Shown here piece after piece: positions 16,385 through 25,644 of a stretch of DNA of 64,000 nucleotides. Where the stretch lies: assembly GCA_934636245.1 (NCBI GenBank), contig CAKUAI010000011.1:1-64000 (forward strand). Direction: 5' to 3'. A program made the translations under genes and the position numbers. Position 1 is the first letter of the stretch, and every line of letters begins with the position of its first letter. This DNA comes from an uncultured Coriobacteriales bacterium (lineage in GTDB: Bacteria > Actinomycetota > Coriobacteriia > Coriobacteriales > UMGS124). The notes beneath the pieces were generated by a model that was given only the letters and a program-made list of their open reading frames with translations, was not told where the DNA came from and did not search any database.

Positions 16385-18064
16385 ATGAGCTTCAGGAATC
16401 GAATGGCGCATGAAATGGCCTTTTGTTCTCGCAGGCAATTTCTTGCCGGCAGCGGCGCTATAGCCAGCGCGGCTGCTTTCGCAACCACCGGCAAGGTAAG
16501 CGACGCCCGAGCCGCCGAAGACACCGTGGCCTCAACGCCGCACAGCTGGGAGGCCAAACCCGAGCCCATCGATGCCTCCTCCATCAAGACGACTTACGAC
16601 TTCGACGTCGTTGTAGTGGGTGCCGGCGTCGGAGGCAACGCGGCAGCCGAAGGCGCAGCAAGCGAGGGAGCACGCGTAGCACTTGTCGAACAATCTGGCG
16701 ACCTCACGGCACACGGATGCGACAACGCATGTATAAACTCCAAGTTCCAACAAGAAATGGGTATCGAGTTCGATAAGGACGAGATTTTTAAGCTGCTCTT
16801 CCGCTGGAGCCAGCAGCAGGCAAACCCCAAGCTCATCCGCACATGGATCGATCGCTCTGGTGAAGTATTCGATCACTATATCGACCTCGCCAACGAAGCG
16901 GGCCTGGGCCTCATGTCCGCTTACTCCAACACGAGCAAATCAGACTGGGAAGATAATGACGAATGGTTCCGCGAGTATCGGACGGCCATGTCATTCGGCA
17001 GCCCGGATGAAGGCATCATCATTGACATCGAGAAGTTCCAGTTTCTTGAGTACCACCTGGTCGAGATGCTCGCCAACGCCGCAAAGAATAATGGTGCCGA
17101 ATATTATTTCAACACGCGCGCTCAACAACTAATCCAGGATGAAACCGGACGCGTGAACGGCGTGATCTGCACAGATGAAAACGGGGAGTGTGTACAGTTC
17201 AACGCCACCCAGGGCGTAATCCTGGCATGCGGCGACATTTCCGGCAATGAGGAAATGATGCAGGTGTTCTGCCCCATCGCTCTGCGCGCAGACTCCGTGG
17301 CCTACTTTCCGGCTCAGGGCAACCTTGGCGATGCCATTAAAATGGGCTGTTGGGCTGGCGCTGCCGTATCGCGTAGCACCGCAGGCCATGCCGTACACCC
17401 TATCAGCGGTTCACCACTTACCTGCCTGGACATGAGTTGGCTTGCTGTCAATCGCAACGGCGAGCGCTTCTGTGCGGAAGTGCCCTTCGAACCTTATGTC
17501 ACCAATGCCCGCATGGCACAGCCGGGCAACATAGCATGGAGCATTTACGACGGCAAATTTAAGGAGCGCGTCACAGCGCAGGAGCCCAACACAGCCGAGG
17601 CGCTACTCGCGGGCATCGATGACACCATTGAGAGCACGAAGGATACGGATTTGCTCATTGTTGCCAACACGCTCGAGGATCTCGCCGATCAGCTTGGTGT
17701 GCCAAGCGACACCCTTAAAGCAACCGTCACACGCTATAACGAGCTCTGCTCCTCCGGCGAAGATGTCGACTTCAGTGTGCCGTCGCGCTTTCTTGCCGCC
17801 GTTGAGGAACCGCCATTTTATGCGGTACCCATGCCCGCGCAAACGCTCGCCGTATGCTTCGGCCTACACGTAGACGACAATAGCCAGGTGTGCACCGATG
17901 CGGACGAAGCGATTGGCGGCCTGTTCGCCGTTGGCAACGCTCAAGGCGACTTCTTCGGCTGCTCCTACCCCGTGTTCTGTCCCGGCCTCTCCCATGGCCG
18001 CGCGCTTACATTCGGCACACTCGTCGGCCGCGCGCTAGCCCACGGCAAAACAATCAACGGGTAA
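16385..18064 (+). CDS. Tat-exported FAD-dependent reductase, paralog of 12680-14350
   Basis: 559 residues from an ATG preceded by AAGGGGAGT; an ATG ten codons later would still leave a complete signal. Tat motif SRRQFLAG, Rossmann motif GAGVGG at residues 79-84, NGERFCAEVPFE in the capping domain. GNAQGDFFGCSYPVFCPG near the C-terminus matches the 12680 gene closely. Codon use is less extreme in GC3 than in the 931 or 26882 genes, so its history or expression may differ. A convergent LysR gene begins 33 bases after the stop. Confidence 0.9.
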   Translation: MSFRNRMAHEMAFCSRRQFLAGSGAIASAAAFATTGKVSDARAAEDTVASTPHSWEAKPEPIDASSIKTTYDFDVVVVGAGVGGNAAAEGAASEGARVALVEQSGDLTAHGCDNACINSKFQQEMGIEFDKDEIFKLLFRWSQQQANPKLIRTWIDRSGEVFDHYIDLANEAGLGLMSAYSNTSKSDWEDNDEWFREYRTAMSFGSPDEGIIIDIEKFQFLEYHLVEMLANAAKNNGAEYYFNTRAQQLIQDETGRVNGVICTDENGECVQFNATQGVILACGDISGNEEMMQVFCPIALRADSVAYFPAQGNLGDAIKMGCWAGAAVSRSTAGHAVHPISGSPLTCLDMSWLAVNRNGERFCAEVPFEPYVTNARMAQPGNIAWSIYDGKFKERVTAQEPNTAEALLAGIDDTIESTKDTDLLIVANTLEDLADQLGVPSDTLKATVTRYNELCSSGEDVDFSVPSRFLAAVEEPPFYAVPMPAQTLAVCFGLHVDDNSQVCTDADEAIGGLFAVGNAQGDFFGCSYPVFCPGLSHGRALTFGTLVGRALAHGKTING

Positions 18065-18097
18065 TTGAACCAGCCAAAAACGGCGGCCAAAACCGCC

Positions 18098-18985
18098 TCA
18101 CCGAACCCCGAAAAGGAAGTCCTCAAATAGCGCCAGGGCATAGGTGCCCTCTGCATCCAAGCGGCTAACAAAATCAATTTGCCAGCCCGGGTCACTATCC
18201 GCCTCGAGTGGAACAAGCACAAGACGGCCGTTTTCATACGAACTACGCCGCGAGATGGGCAAGGGCACAGCACCCTCACCCATCTCGCACATCTTTACCA
18301 GCAATGAGAAATCGCTTGATACATAACGAATGCTTGGCCGCACTTCGTGATGCGCAAAAACATCGAGAAGCTGCTTGTGCACCTTAAACTGCGAATTAAC
18401 CACAAGCAAGGGCACCCCCGCCAAATCTTCGGCGCACACCGATGCTTGTGCAGCAAGCTGTGTATCACGCCGCACGAGCAAACCAAGCCCCTCGTGATGC
18501 ACGCAGCGAGCACGCAATTCTGAGCGCTTGGATGCCGGACCTATAACAAAGGCGGCATCCAAGCGCCCTGCCATAACCATCTCCTCAAGCTCCAAATCCG
18601 GCGCCTCGGTAATTTCAAGCCCGATATTGGGATACGCGTCGCCAAACTCAATCGGAAGCAACGGAAACGTAGTTTCCAACGCACTAAACGTCGACCCGAC
18701 TCTCAGTCGATATGAATCTTTGCATGCCCGACAGCGCGTCTGTTCAAACAACCGTTCTGATCGTGCCACGACATCTGTTGCGCACGCATACAGCCCGTCT
18801 GCAAGTAATGTGGGTTGGATGCCATCGCTTCCCCGCTCGAACAGCTGACCGCCAACTTCTCGCTCGAGAGCGCACAGGCTTTTACTCAACGCCTGTCGGG
18901 TCAGAAACAGCTCATCTGCTGCTTTGTTAAGACTACGTGCCCCATATGCAGTACAAAAGTACTTGAGTTGTTGGAACGTGAACAC
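18098..18985 (-). CDS. LysR-family transcriptional regulator
   Basis: 295 residues from the GTG at 18985, giving VFTFQQLKYFC, the usual LysR opening; GGAGGT lies about 9 bases upstream. The longer frame to 19057 has no such signal. HTH at about 15-60 with SLNKAADELFLTRQALSKS; effector domain from about 85. It converges with the flavoprotein at 16385-18064 and follows the pair 20463-22115 / 19132-20388 on the same strand, with a terminator between. Either could be its target. Confidence 0.87.
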   Translation of the reverse strand: MFTFQQLKYFCTAYGARSLNKAADELFLTRQALSKSLCALEREVGGQLFERGSDGIQPTLLADGLYACATDVVARSERLFEQTRCRACKDSYRLRVGSTFSALETTFPLLPIEFGDAYPNIGLEITEAPDLELEEMVMAGRLDAAFVIGPASKRSELRARCVHHEGLGLLVRRDTQLAAQASVCAEDLAGVPLLVVNSQFKVHKQLLDVFAHHEVRPSIRYVSSDFSLLVKMCEMGEGAVPLPISRRSSYENGRLVLVPLEADSDPGWQIDFVSRLDAEGTYALALFEDFLFGVR

Positions 18986-19057
18986 CGCGACACCACCTCC
19001 AATCGGCCGACTGCAAAAGATGGTATACGTTAGTCGGCAGTCATCGCAAGCACCCAC

Positions 19058-19099
19058 AAAAGCGGGTCAGAATCCCGAAGAGAGTTCTGGCCCGCTTTT
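19058..19099. terminator. Terminator after the 19132-20388 flavoprotein
   Basis: Arms 19058-19072 and 19085-19099 pair over 15 bp with one mismatch. Both ends are A/T runs, so it can work on either strand; the minus-strand flavoprotein stop is 33 bases away. Confidence 0.8.
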
Positions 19100-19131
19100 C
19101 TCCTGCCTTTACCAGTTACTCAAGATGAAAG

Positions 19132-20388
19132 TTACTCCCAAGGATCCAGACTGCTCAATTGTTCGCCGGCAATCTTTCCCAGGTAGAAGAAGCGTAGCAC
19201 GTTAACGCCACAGCAATGATACGACTTGATTATCTGTCCACCCGAAGTGTTGCTTGTTAAGTAAAGGCGTGGGATAGGATTGCCAAAGACATCGATAGCC
19301 CGAGCCTGTCGATCAACACGCATACCACCCGTCATAAACGAATAACCAAACGATGTTCCGTCTTCGTTCTCGAACACACCGTTAGAAGGAAAGACCAGCT
19401 CGCCGCCTAATGCCAAGACGGCCCTGATGCCCGAGCCATCATTATCGTCAATGAGGTCGATGCCGGGCCCGTTGCCATTGATGTCGTCAATCGTCTCAAA
19501 ATCGTGCATTGTGTAATTGAAAAACATCTCGTGGTTACTGCAGAAGTTGCCCATGGCTACCACGACACCCTTGCGTGCCTTAATCCGAAGCTCTGTGCCA
19601 TCTTGGTTGGCAACCACGCCGAGCACCTCATTCGAACCAGGCTGTGTAATCAAGTTCACAAATGCAGTCTTGGTCATTGGCTCGATACCGAAGCGTTCAA
19701 AAGCATCGGTAAAAATCTTGTACAGGCCAGTACCACCCGGGTTGGGGCAGACAACCTTGCTGGGATCCCCAATGATGGGATCATCCTCGTTAGGGCTAAA
19801 CCAATGGCAGCGTGCGACGGGCTCCATGCCGACAGAGGCGTAGTTCTCAGGCTGGGTGCCTATATTCAAACCAGGTTCACCCGAATACTCCAAGCCACCT
19901 TCTATACCCGCGCTGAAATCCCACTTATCGAGCGGCTGGCCACCGAGATCATCGATAAGCCAGTCAATAATGCCAGCCGAAGCATTGCAAATGTCGCGCA
20001 CAAGGTCCGCATCACAGAGATTATCCTGCATCGCCATCCAATAGTTGTAGAATGCATCAGCGTCGTCTTCGATACCGAGCTTCTTCTGGACCTGCGAGCC
20101 AGCCGCAGCCACGCCGCCGCCGCAACGCCGCAATTGGCCTCCGCACCAGTCCTTCTTTTCGATAACAATAACTTCAGCGCCGCACTCAGCCGCTGAGACT
20201 GCGGCTGCAACACCGCCCGTTCCACAACCACACACGACAACATCGCACTCAAGGTCCCACTTCATGGCTTCGTTAGCGCAAGCTTGTCCTGCTGTTCCCG
20301 TCATAGCGCCAAGTGTGCCCACGCATGCAGCGCCTCCCGCAATAATAGCCTGTCGACGGGTCACTTCGATGTTTTCATTGGCTTTCAT
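19132..20388 (-). CDS. Capless FAD-dependent flavoprotein (short paralog)
   Basis: 418 residues from the ATG at 20388 after AGAAGGGTG. Tat-like opening EVTRRQAIIAGG and Rossmann motif GCGTGG at residues 54-59. The FAD-binding parts are intact up to DGSGIRAVLALGGEL, but only about 25 residues separate this from the next FAD strand (MTGGMRVDRQ, then IPRLYLTSN). In the paralogs some 150-200 residues of capping domain lie there. The arginine of the NGxRF motif is therefore absent. The protein probably does not act as a standard fumarate-type reductase. Its start is 74 bases behind the 20463-22115 gene, so the two likely form one operon. Confidence 0.85.
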   Translation of the reverse strand: MKANENIEVTRRQAIIAGGAACVGTLGAMTGTAGQACANEAMKWDLECDVVVCGCGTGGVAAAVSAAECGAEVIVIEKKDWCGGQLRRCGGGVAAAGSQVQKKLGIEDDADAFYNYWMAMQDNLCDADLVRDICNASAGIIDWLIDDLGGQPLDKWDFSAGIEGGLEYSGEPGLNIGTQPENYASVGMEPVARCHWFSPNEDDPIIGDPSKVVCPNPGGTGLYKIFTDAFERFGIEPMTKTAFVNLITQPGSNEVLGVVANQDGTELRIKARKGVVVAMGNFCSNHEMFFNYTMHDFETIDDINGNGPGIDLIDDNDGSGIRAVLALGGELVFPSNGVFENEDGTSFGYSFMTGGMRVDRQARAIDVFGNPIPRLYLTSNTSGGQIIKSYHCCGVNVLRFFYLGKIAGEQLSSLDPWE

Positions 20389-20462
20389 AATCAAACACCC
20401 TTCTGTGCAAGACGAAAGAACTCTCGATTCTCTTGCTGCCCGAGACCCATCCCATCGGTGCC

Positions 20463-22115
20463 CTATGCTTGGACACCAGCCGCTTGCAAGCCACATGACC
20501 TGCCAAACGTAAACGCCGTCCCGTGCGAGGTGGCCACGACGGGGTAAACGGGATACTCGTTTGCATAACGTCCGCCCGCTACATTGCCGGCAGCCCACAG
20601 GTGCGGAATCGGTTCAAATGAGGAATTCACTACGCGCAAGTTTTCATCCACCATGACACCAGCCGTCATAACACCTGTAGCTATGAGGCTTCCTGCACCA
20701 TAGAACGGCGGTGCAACAATGGGGTACATGCGGTCAGCTCGCTTACCGAAATCCTCGTCAATACCCTTCTCGCACAACTCGTTGTAGCGCTCAACACTTG
20801 CCAGGGCAACATCGACGGGAACACCAAGGAACTCGAAGAGTTCCTCTAATGTGTCGTACCCCGCAAGGAACGCCGAAGGTGCGGCATATGCACCGTCGAT
20901 GAAAGACTGCATGGCATCAAGATCAGCAGTCACAGGATTGGGCATTCCATGGCTAATGGGCTGATTGCCCAACATGTCACGCCAATTTGCGTCAAAGATT
21001 TGAAACGCTTTCTTGCCTGGTTGGCGCACAATCTGGTTAGTGAGCGATTGACCGTCGCAGTCCTCATTCATGTAGCGCTCACCGCGTGCGTTCAAACTCA
21101 GCGTCGCCGTATTGCCAATGCCCATCATATCGGCAAAGGTGTGGTCCATATGCGCATGAGGACCAGGCTCCATCATACCGCCCGCCCAGATAGCCATCTT
21201 ATGACCATCACCATTGGACGTTTCGATGCTGATGGGTTGGCCCCCGCAATTCCAATAGAACTCGGGGCACAACGCTTTAACCATGTCTATGTTGTGACCA
21301 TAGTCTCCCGTGGTCAAAACAACACCGCCAGCTGCTTCGAGTTTGATATAGGAACCGTCCTCGACCTGAGCATACACGCCCGTGACCGCACCATCCTCGG
21401 ACTGCGCCAGACATACCGCCCTCGTCGAAAACTTGTAGTTCGCGCCCTCATCGACAGATTTCTGGTACTGCTTGGTAACCGCAGCCACCCAGTCTTTAAA
21501 CTCTATGCCTGTGCAGTACTGTTTACGGAGTTCGTTGGCATTGTCATAACCCTCGGGATTGGGCCAAAACTCCAGGAAATACTCGTCGGACTCATCAAGG
21601 ACCTCTGCAAACCAGTCAAAGGCTGCGCCACTTTCATTCGCCCATTTATGCCACAGGCGCTGGTTTGGGCGATTGCCCATAGCACGGCAGATCTCATTGA
21701 CCACCTCATTGTTGTCATAGGTGGCCCCGAGAGATCTCTGATAAGACGAATCCAGTGCACCAAACACCAAGCCACGAATGGTGGGCTGAGGCGACTGTTC
21801 CACTACGATGACGCTTGCTCCCGCCTCGGCTGCAGCTCGCGCCGCGGCGATGCCAGCAATGCCTGCGCCGACAACCACGACATCGGCTGATTCGATAACC
21901 GAGCAGTCCGCATCCACTACCGTGGGGGCCTCACCGAGCCAGTCACCGCCATCAAACGGCTTCTCTGGCACTGGATACGAGGCTCCCTCTACAGCAGGCG
22001 CGGCCCCGTCTGCCCACGCGGATGCTGTAAGTTTTCCAGTACCGGCAACCGCGGCCATAGCCCCCACTGCCGCAAGCAGTGTCCGTCGATCAATGGAGGA
22101 CATCTTTTCACTCAT
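20463..22115 (-). CDS. Tat-exported FAD-dependent reductase
   Basis: 550 residues from the ATG at 22115 after GAGGAGAA; the open frame reaches 22454 but overlaps the divergent LuxR region. Tat motif SIDRRTLLAA, Rossmann motif GAGIAG at residues 83-88, NARGERYMNED arginine, C-terminal loop IPHLWAAGN. It is the first gene of a two-gene unit with the capless flavoprotein and is divergent from the LuxR gene at 22341. One plausible reading is that the capless partner supplies a structural or electron-passing role. Confidence 0.9.
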   Translation of the reverse strand: MSEKMSSIDRRTLLAAVGAMAAVAGTGKLTASAWADGAAPAVEGASYPVPEKPFDGGDWLGEAPTVVDADCSVIESADVVVVGAGIAGIAAARAAAEAGASVIVVEQSPQPTIRGLVFGALDSSYQRSLGATYDNNEVVNEICRAMGNRPNQRLWHKWANESGAAFDWFAEVLDESDEYFLEFWPNPEGYDNANELRKQYCTGIEFKDWVAAVTKQYQKSVDEGANYKFSTRAVCLAQSEDGAVTGVYAQVEDGSYIKLEAAGGVVLTTGDYGHNIDMVKALCPEFYWNCGGQPISIETSNGDGHKMAIWAGGMMEPGPHAHMDHTFADMMGIGNTATLSLNARGERYMNEDCDGQSLTNQIVRQPGKKAFQIFDANWRDMLGNQPISHGMPNPVTADLDAMQSFIDGAYAAPSAFLAGYDTLEELFEFLGVPVDVALASVERYNELCEKGIDEDFGKRADRMYPIVAPPFYGAGSLIATGVMTAGVMVDENLRVVNSSFEPIPHLWAAGNVAGGRYANEYPVYPVVATSHGTAFTFGRSCGLQAAGVQA

Positions 22116-22340
22116 AGCGTTCTCCTCTGTTCGCCGTGTCACAGCCCCTTGCTGTGGCATCCACCACGAACAGTGCGTTATAAACCGCTGCGCCGATAGA
22201 CCCGCATCATGTACTTGTTCAGATATACAGCGGATTACAATGACATGAATCATGTCTCTGGACAAATGCTGGCCACTCATACGTGCCGGAACGCCGTTCA
22301 TTCTGTCCATCAGACCATATGCCGCGAAAGGAAAGCTACG

Positions 22341-23759
22341 TTGAGCGCCAAGATAAGAGAGCTCCATCCATACTGCTTGGGTTTTGGCCTCTTCTGGTCG
22401 GTTCCCCTCTCCGCCCTGCTCGGAGCCGCCGGCATCGCGGCGCCCAGCTCGCACTGGTTAACTTTTGTATGGGTCCAACAGTTCTCTGCCGTAGCATTTC
22501 TGCCACTTCTTGTCCGCGCATTCGATCACAAAGCCATCGCTTTGGATACAGGGGCGGCTTTTTTGGCGGGACTCGCTCTCGCCCTGTCTGGGTTTTTATA
22601 CGTTTGGTGCTTCGCGTTAGGAAATAGCTCCCTGCTGCTCAGTGTAACAACCGCCATTCTTCTAGGCGGTACCTGCGCATTCTTCTATCTTGCCTGGCAA
22701 ATCATCTACTCCAACGAAGGCCAGGCATACTCGGCCATCTATCTATCGCTCTCATCCGTCATCGCCGTGGCACTATGCCTGGCTGTTTGTGCCTGCCCCC
22801 CAATTATCCCATGCTGCCTTCTTTCCGTAGTTCTTCCCTTCGGTAGCGCATACACATTATGGCGAAGCTCGCAAGACACCGTGGCATTACCGGCACGCAA
22901 ACTTGCACCGTTCAAGCATGCTGTCCTGGCGGATGTCTGGAAACCCGTATTGTGTGGCTCGGTCATCTGTTTAGTATGGAGTCTCGCCAGTCATATGCCC
23001 GCCCTCTACGATGGCAACCTGGTATTCGCCATGCTTGCGGGGCTTGGAGCGGCGGGTTTGTTCATGGCGGTATTCAGCCTGCGTCAATCTTTTCAGGGCT
23101 TCGGAGCTCAGGGGGTGTACCAAACGCTCTTTCCCCTCATTGGCATCGTTCTATTCGCTCCCGCAATGCTCGGCGAGCAGTGGCTCCCTTTTACCGTGGG
23201 AACACTAACGTTCGGTGCGCGCCTCATGTTGTTGCTATCATTCATGCTCGCCGCAGCCTATGCTGCACGCACACAGTTCAGCCCTGCAATCATCTATCTG
23301 ATTTGCGCGTGGCCCCTTCACCTTGCCTCCCTGATAGGTGACACTATCGGCAGTCTTCTTGTCGGCCTGCCGCTTGTCGACTATGCCAATATACTAAGAA
23401 TTCCAGCGCTTTGCCTCGTTGTTGGCTTCGCGGGCTTTATCGTTACCTCATTCGGTAAGCGCGCCCACAGTCTGGCAGAACCAGTTGATGACACACTTCT
23501 CATCAACCCAGAGCAACTTGATGCTTCTTTCGAAGAGCCTGTTTCCGAAAGTAGCGATTCCCCCGCAATGCAATGCTCCAACATTTTGACCTCGCGCGAG
23601 TCAGAAGTTGTCGACTTATTACTCAAGGGAAACACCATCGCGGCGATTGCAAACAAGCTACTGATATCCGAGAACACCGTGCGAGGCCACATGAAGCGTA
23701 TATATCACAAGCTCAACGTTCATTCACGCCAAGAGCTCGTTGATTTGCTGGGGAAGTAG
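22341..23759 (+). CDS. LuxR-type regulator with multi-span membrane N-terminus
   Basis: 472 residues from the TTG at 22341, 6 bases after AAAGGAAA; the open frame to 22209 has no good start. About residues 10-385 are hydrophobic spans, then a polar linker. The C-terminal LuxR domain begins LTSRESEVVDLLLKGNT, with SENTVRGHMKRIYHKLNVHS as recognition helix region, and ends RQELVDLLGK. It is divergent from the flavoprotein pair at 20463/19132 across 225 bases. Confidence 0.87.
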   Translation: MSAKIRELHPYCLGFGLFWSVPLSALLGAAGIAAPSSHWLTFVWVQQFSAVAFLPLLVRAFDHKAIALDTGAAFLAGLALALSGFLYVWCFALGNSSLLLSVTTAILLGGTCAFFYLAWQIIYSNEGQAYSAIYLSLSSVIAVALCLAVCACPPIIPCCLLSVVLPFGSAYTLWRSSQDTVALPARKLAPFKHAVLADVWKPVLCGSVICLVWSLASHMPALYDGNLVFAMLAGLGAAGLFMAVFSLRQSFQGFGAQGVYQTLFPLIGIVLFAPAMLGEQWLPFTVGTLTFGARLMLLLSFMLAAAYAARTQFSPAIIYLICAWPLHLASLIGDTIGSLLVGLPLVDYANILRIPALCLVVGFAGFIVTSFGKRAHSLAEPVDDTLLINPEQLDASFEEPVSESSDSPAMQCSNILTSRESEVVDLLLKGNTIAAIANKLLISENTVRGHMKRIYHKLNVHSRQELVDLLGK

Positions 23760-23877
23760 CTCGGCACTCTTTTGCGAATCAAATCCAAGTTCATTTGCTG
23801 TGCAACCGAGGTCTATCAAGAAAAGCGATGGGTCCCGACAATAACAAGACTCCAGGGAAAACGCCCCGCGAGAACAG

Positions 23878-23918
23878 CAAGAGGCGAGCACCCTCTTGGA
23901 TGCTCGCCCCTCTTGTTT
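23878..23918. terminator. Hairpin between convergent LuxR and secreted-protein genes
   Basis: Arms 23878-23890 and 23901-23915 pair around CCCTCTTGGA with one bulge. The plus strand continues TGTTTG. It can serve both converging genes. Confidence 0.65.
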
Positions 23919-23956
23919 GCCGTTCTTGCCCGCACTCGTAGGCCTTTCTCTATCCC

Positions 23957-25339
23957 CTACCCGTTGACCGTGTCGTAGACGTACAGCTCGATGAGCGTGT
24001 CGGTGTAGGCGGGGGAGTTTGCGCCGGGGTCCATGTACCACACGATGCCGGCGTCGTAGGGGTTCTCGGGCGGGGTGAAGACGCAGCGCACGTTGGTGTA
24101 GCCAGCGTCGTTGAGCGTCAGGATGGCGTCCTCGTAGTTCATGCCCTGCACGTCGGGCAGCCACGTCTGAGGCTGGCCGGTGCTGGCGACGATGCGCACG
24201 TAGTCGCCAGGGTTCACGAGCGTGCCCGCCATGGTGCTCTGGTAGTACACGATGCCGTAGCCAACCCATTCGTCGGCTTGCCAGTCTACCTGCACGGTCA
24301 TGCCGAGCGACTCGAGGTGCTCCTGGGCGCCGTAGACATCCCAGCCGTACACGTCAGGCATGTAGAACGAGTAGCTGTCCATGGGTTCCCCGCCAGAGGG
24401 CGCGGGATCCGGGGCCGGGGCAGGCGCAGCCGGGGCGGCGGTCTGGGTGGCGCCGGACTGCGCGGCAGGAGAACCCGGCGCGTACTCAACGTTGAGGGCG
24501 CTCAGCGCAAATCCCCAGTCGTAGTTGCTTCCGTCGGCGATGAGTCGAATCTTGGCCGCGGTGCCCTCGACCCTCAAGGTCTGGCCGGCCATCTGGGTAC
24601 CGGTGTAGGTGGCGACGACCTTACCAGCGGAGTCGCTCACCTCGATGAGGTCGAACTCCTCCTCAACGGAGCTGCGCTCGTCAAACGTCAGCGTGACGGC
24701 CACGGCGTCCGGATGCTCGAAGGCCCACACGTCGCGCGTGTCATCAAAGTAGGAATGCGGGCTCTGGAGCTTGTCCATCTCGGACGCGTCGTGAATCACG
24801 GTGAGATTGTTGGCAACCGTGACATAGCAGTCACACGAGGCCACAACGGAACCATCGGCCGCGACAAGGGACGCCGTGACGAGCGCGCCGCCCATGCCGA
24901 CGCCGTGAACTCGGCCCTCGTCGTCTACAAGCGCCACAGTCTCGTCCGACGAGGCCCAAGCAATCGTCGTAGCTGGGATGTTGGAGTCGGGTGCCACATA
25001 GGCCTCGGCCTTGAGCGTGCGGATCTGGCCCGCCTCAAGGGTGAAGAAATCCTTGTTGAGGCTGATCGATGCAGCGGAAGCTACCGAGGAAGAAGAACCT
25101 CCGCCGCCAACCGCAAATTCGCCCGCAGTTGCAATCGCGTACGGGGTCGACGACGTAGCGTCAGCGCGGGCCACATGGGGCGCCACGCCACAGGCGAGCG
25201 TGCCGCAGCCGATAAGCGCCGCAAGCGCAAGCGAAAGAACCGCACGACTACGATTACCGCAGGCAGTCACACCAGGCGGGGTATGCATGTCGCGCATGCT
25301 TGCAAGAATCGGCGTTTGCTGCGTTGTTGGCGTAGCCAT
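23957..25339 (-). CDS. Secreted protein with Big2-like, CUB-like and two PASTA domains
   Basis: 460 residues from the ATG at 25339 after GGGAGAG; an ATG at 25351 would add four residues. A long hydrophilic leader precedes a Sec-type hydrophobic stretch (about 35-60) ending near HVARADA. Residues about 90-170 look like a bacterial Ig-like (Big2) domain, 180-290 like a CUB-type beta domain (DVWAFEHP to YDWGFALSALN). A Pro/Ala-rich linker leads to two PASTA-like repeats (VYGWDVYGAQEHLESLGMTV and VQGMNYEDAILTLNDAGYTN). PASTA domains bind peptidoglycan or beta-lactams in Ser/Thr kinases and PBPs, so cell-wall attachment is likely. No kinase or anchor motif is present. It is unrelated to the flanking reductases. 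Confidence 0.75.
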   Translation of the reverse strand: MATPTTQQTPILASMRDMHTPPGVTACGNRSRAVLSLALAALIGCGTLACGVAPHVARADATSSTPYAIATAGEFAVGGGGSSSSVASAASISLNKDFFTLEAGQIRTLKAEAYVAPDSNIPATTIAWASSDETVALVDDEGRVHGVGMGGALVTASLVAADGSVVASCDCYVTVANNLTVIHDASEMDKLQSPHSYFDDTRDVWAFEHPDAVAVTLTFDERSSVEEEFDLIEVSDSAGKVVATYTGTQMAGQTLRVEGTAAKIRLIADGSNYDWGFALSALNVEYAPGSPAAQSGATQTAAPAAPAPAPDPAPSGGEPMDSYSFYMPDVYGWDVYGAQEHLESLGMTVQVDWQADEWVGYGIVYYQSTMAGTLVNPGDYVRIVASTGQPQTWLPDVQGMNYEDAILTLNDAGYTNVRCVFTPPENPYDAGIVWYMDPGANSPAYTDTLIELYVYDTVNG

Positions 25340-25644
25340 GGTCTCTCCCATCTTCGGGCACGGTCAGGCGGCGGCATGTTCGGCCTTCGTGTTCAATCTA
25401 CCCGACAGAGCGCCCATGCAAAAGACCTACCAGCAACTTTGGGACATACGGCCCACCTGAAGGCCATCAAGCGGGACGCACGGCCACATAGCCCGGTAGC
25501 ACCGGCGCCCCCGGCCGCCTCGGCTCCCGCTGCCCGACTTCGGTCTGGAACCGTTCGCGGACCAACGCCAACTGTCAGCGGCTTCGCTGCCTCCCATCTT
25601 CGGCCTCACGCAGTTCGCGAGCCCACTCTCCGCCCGCAGCCTCG

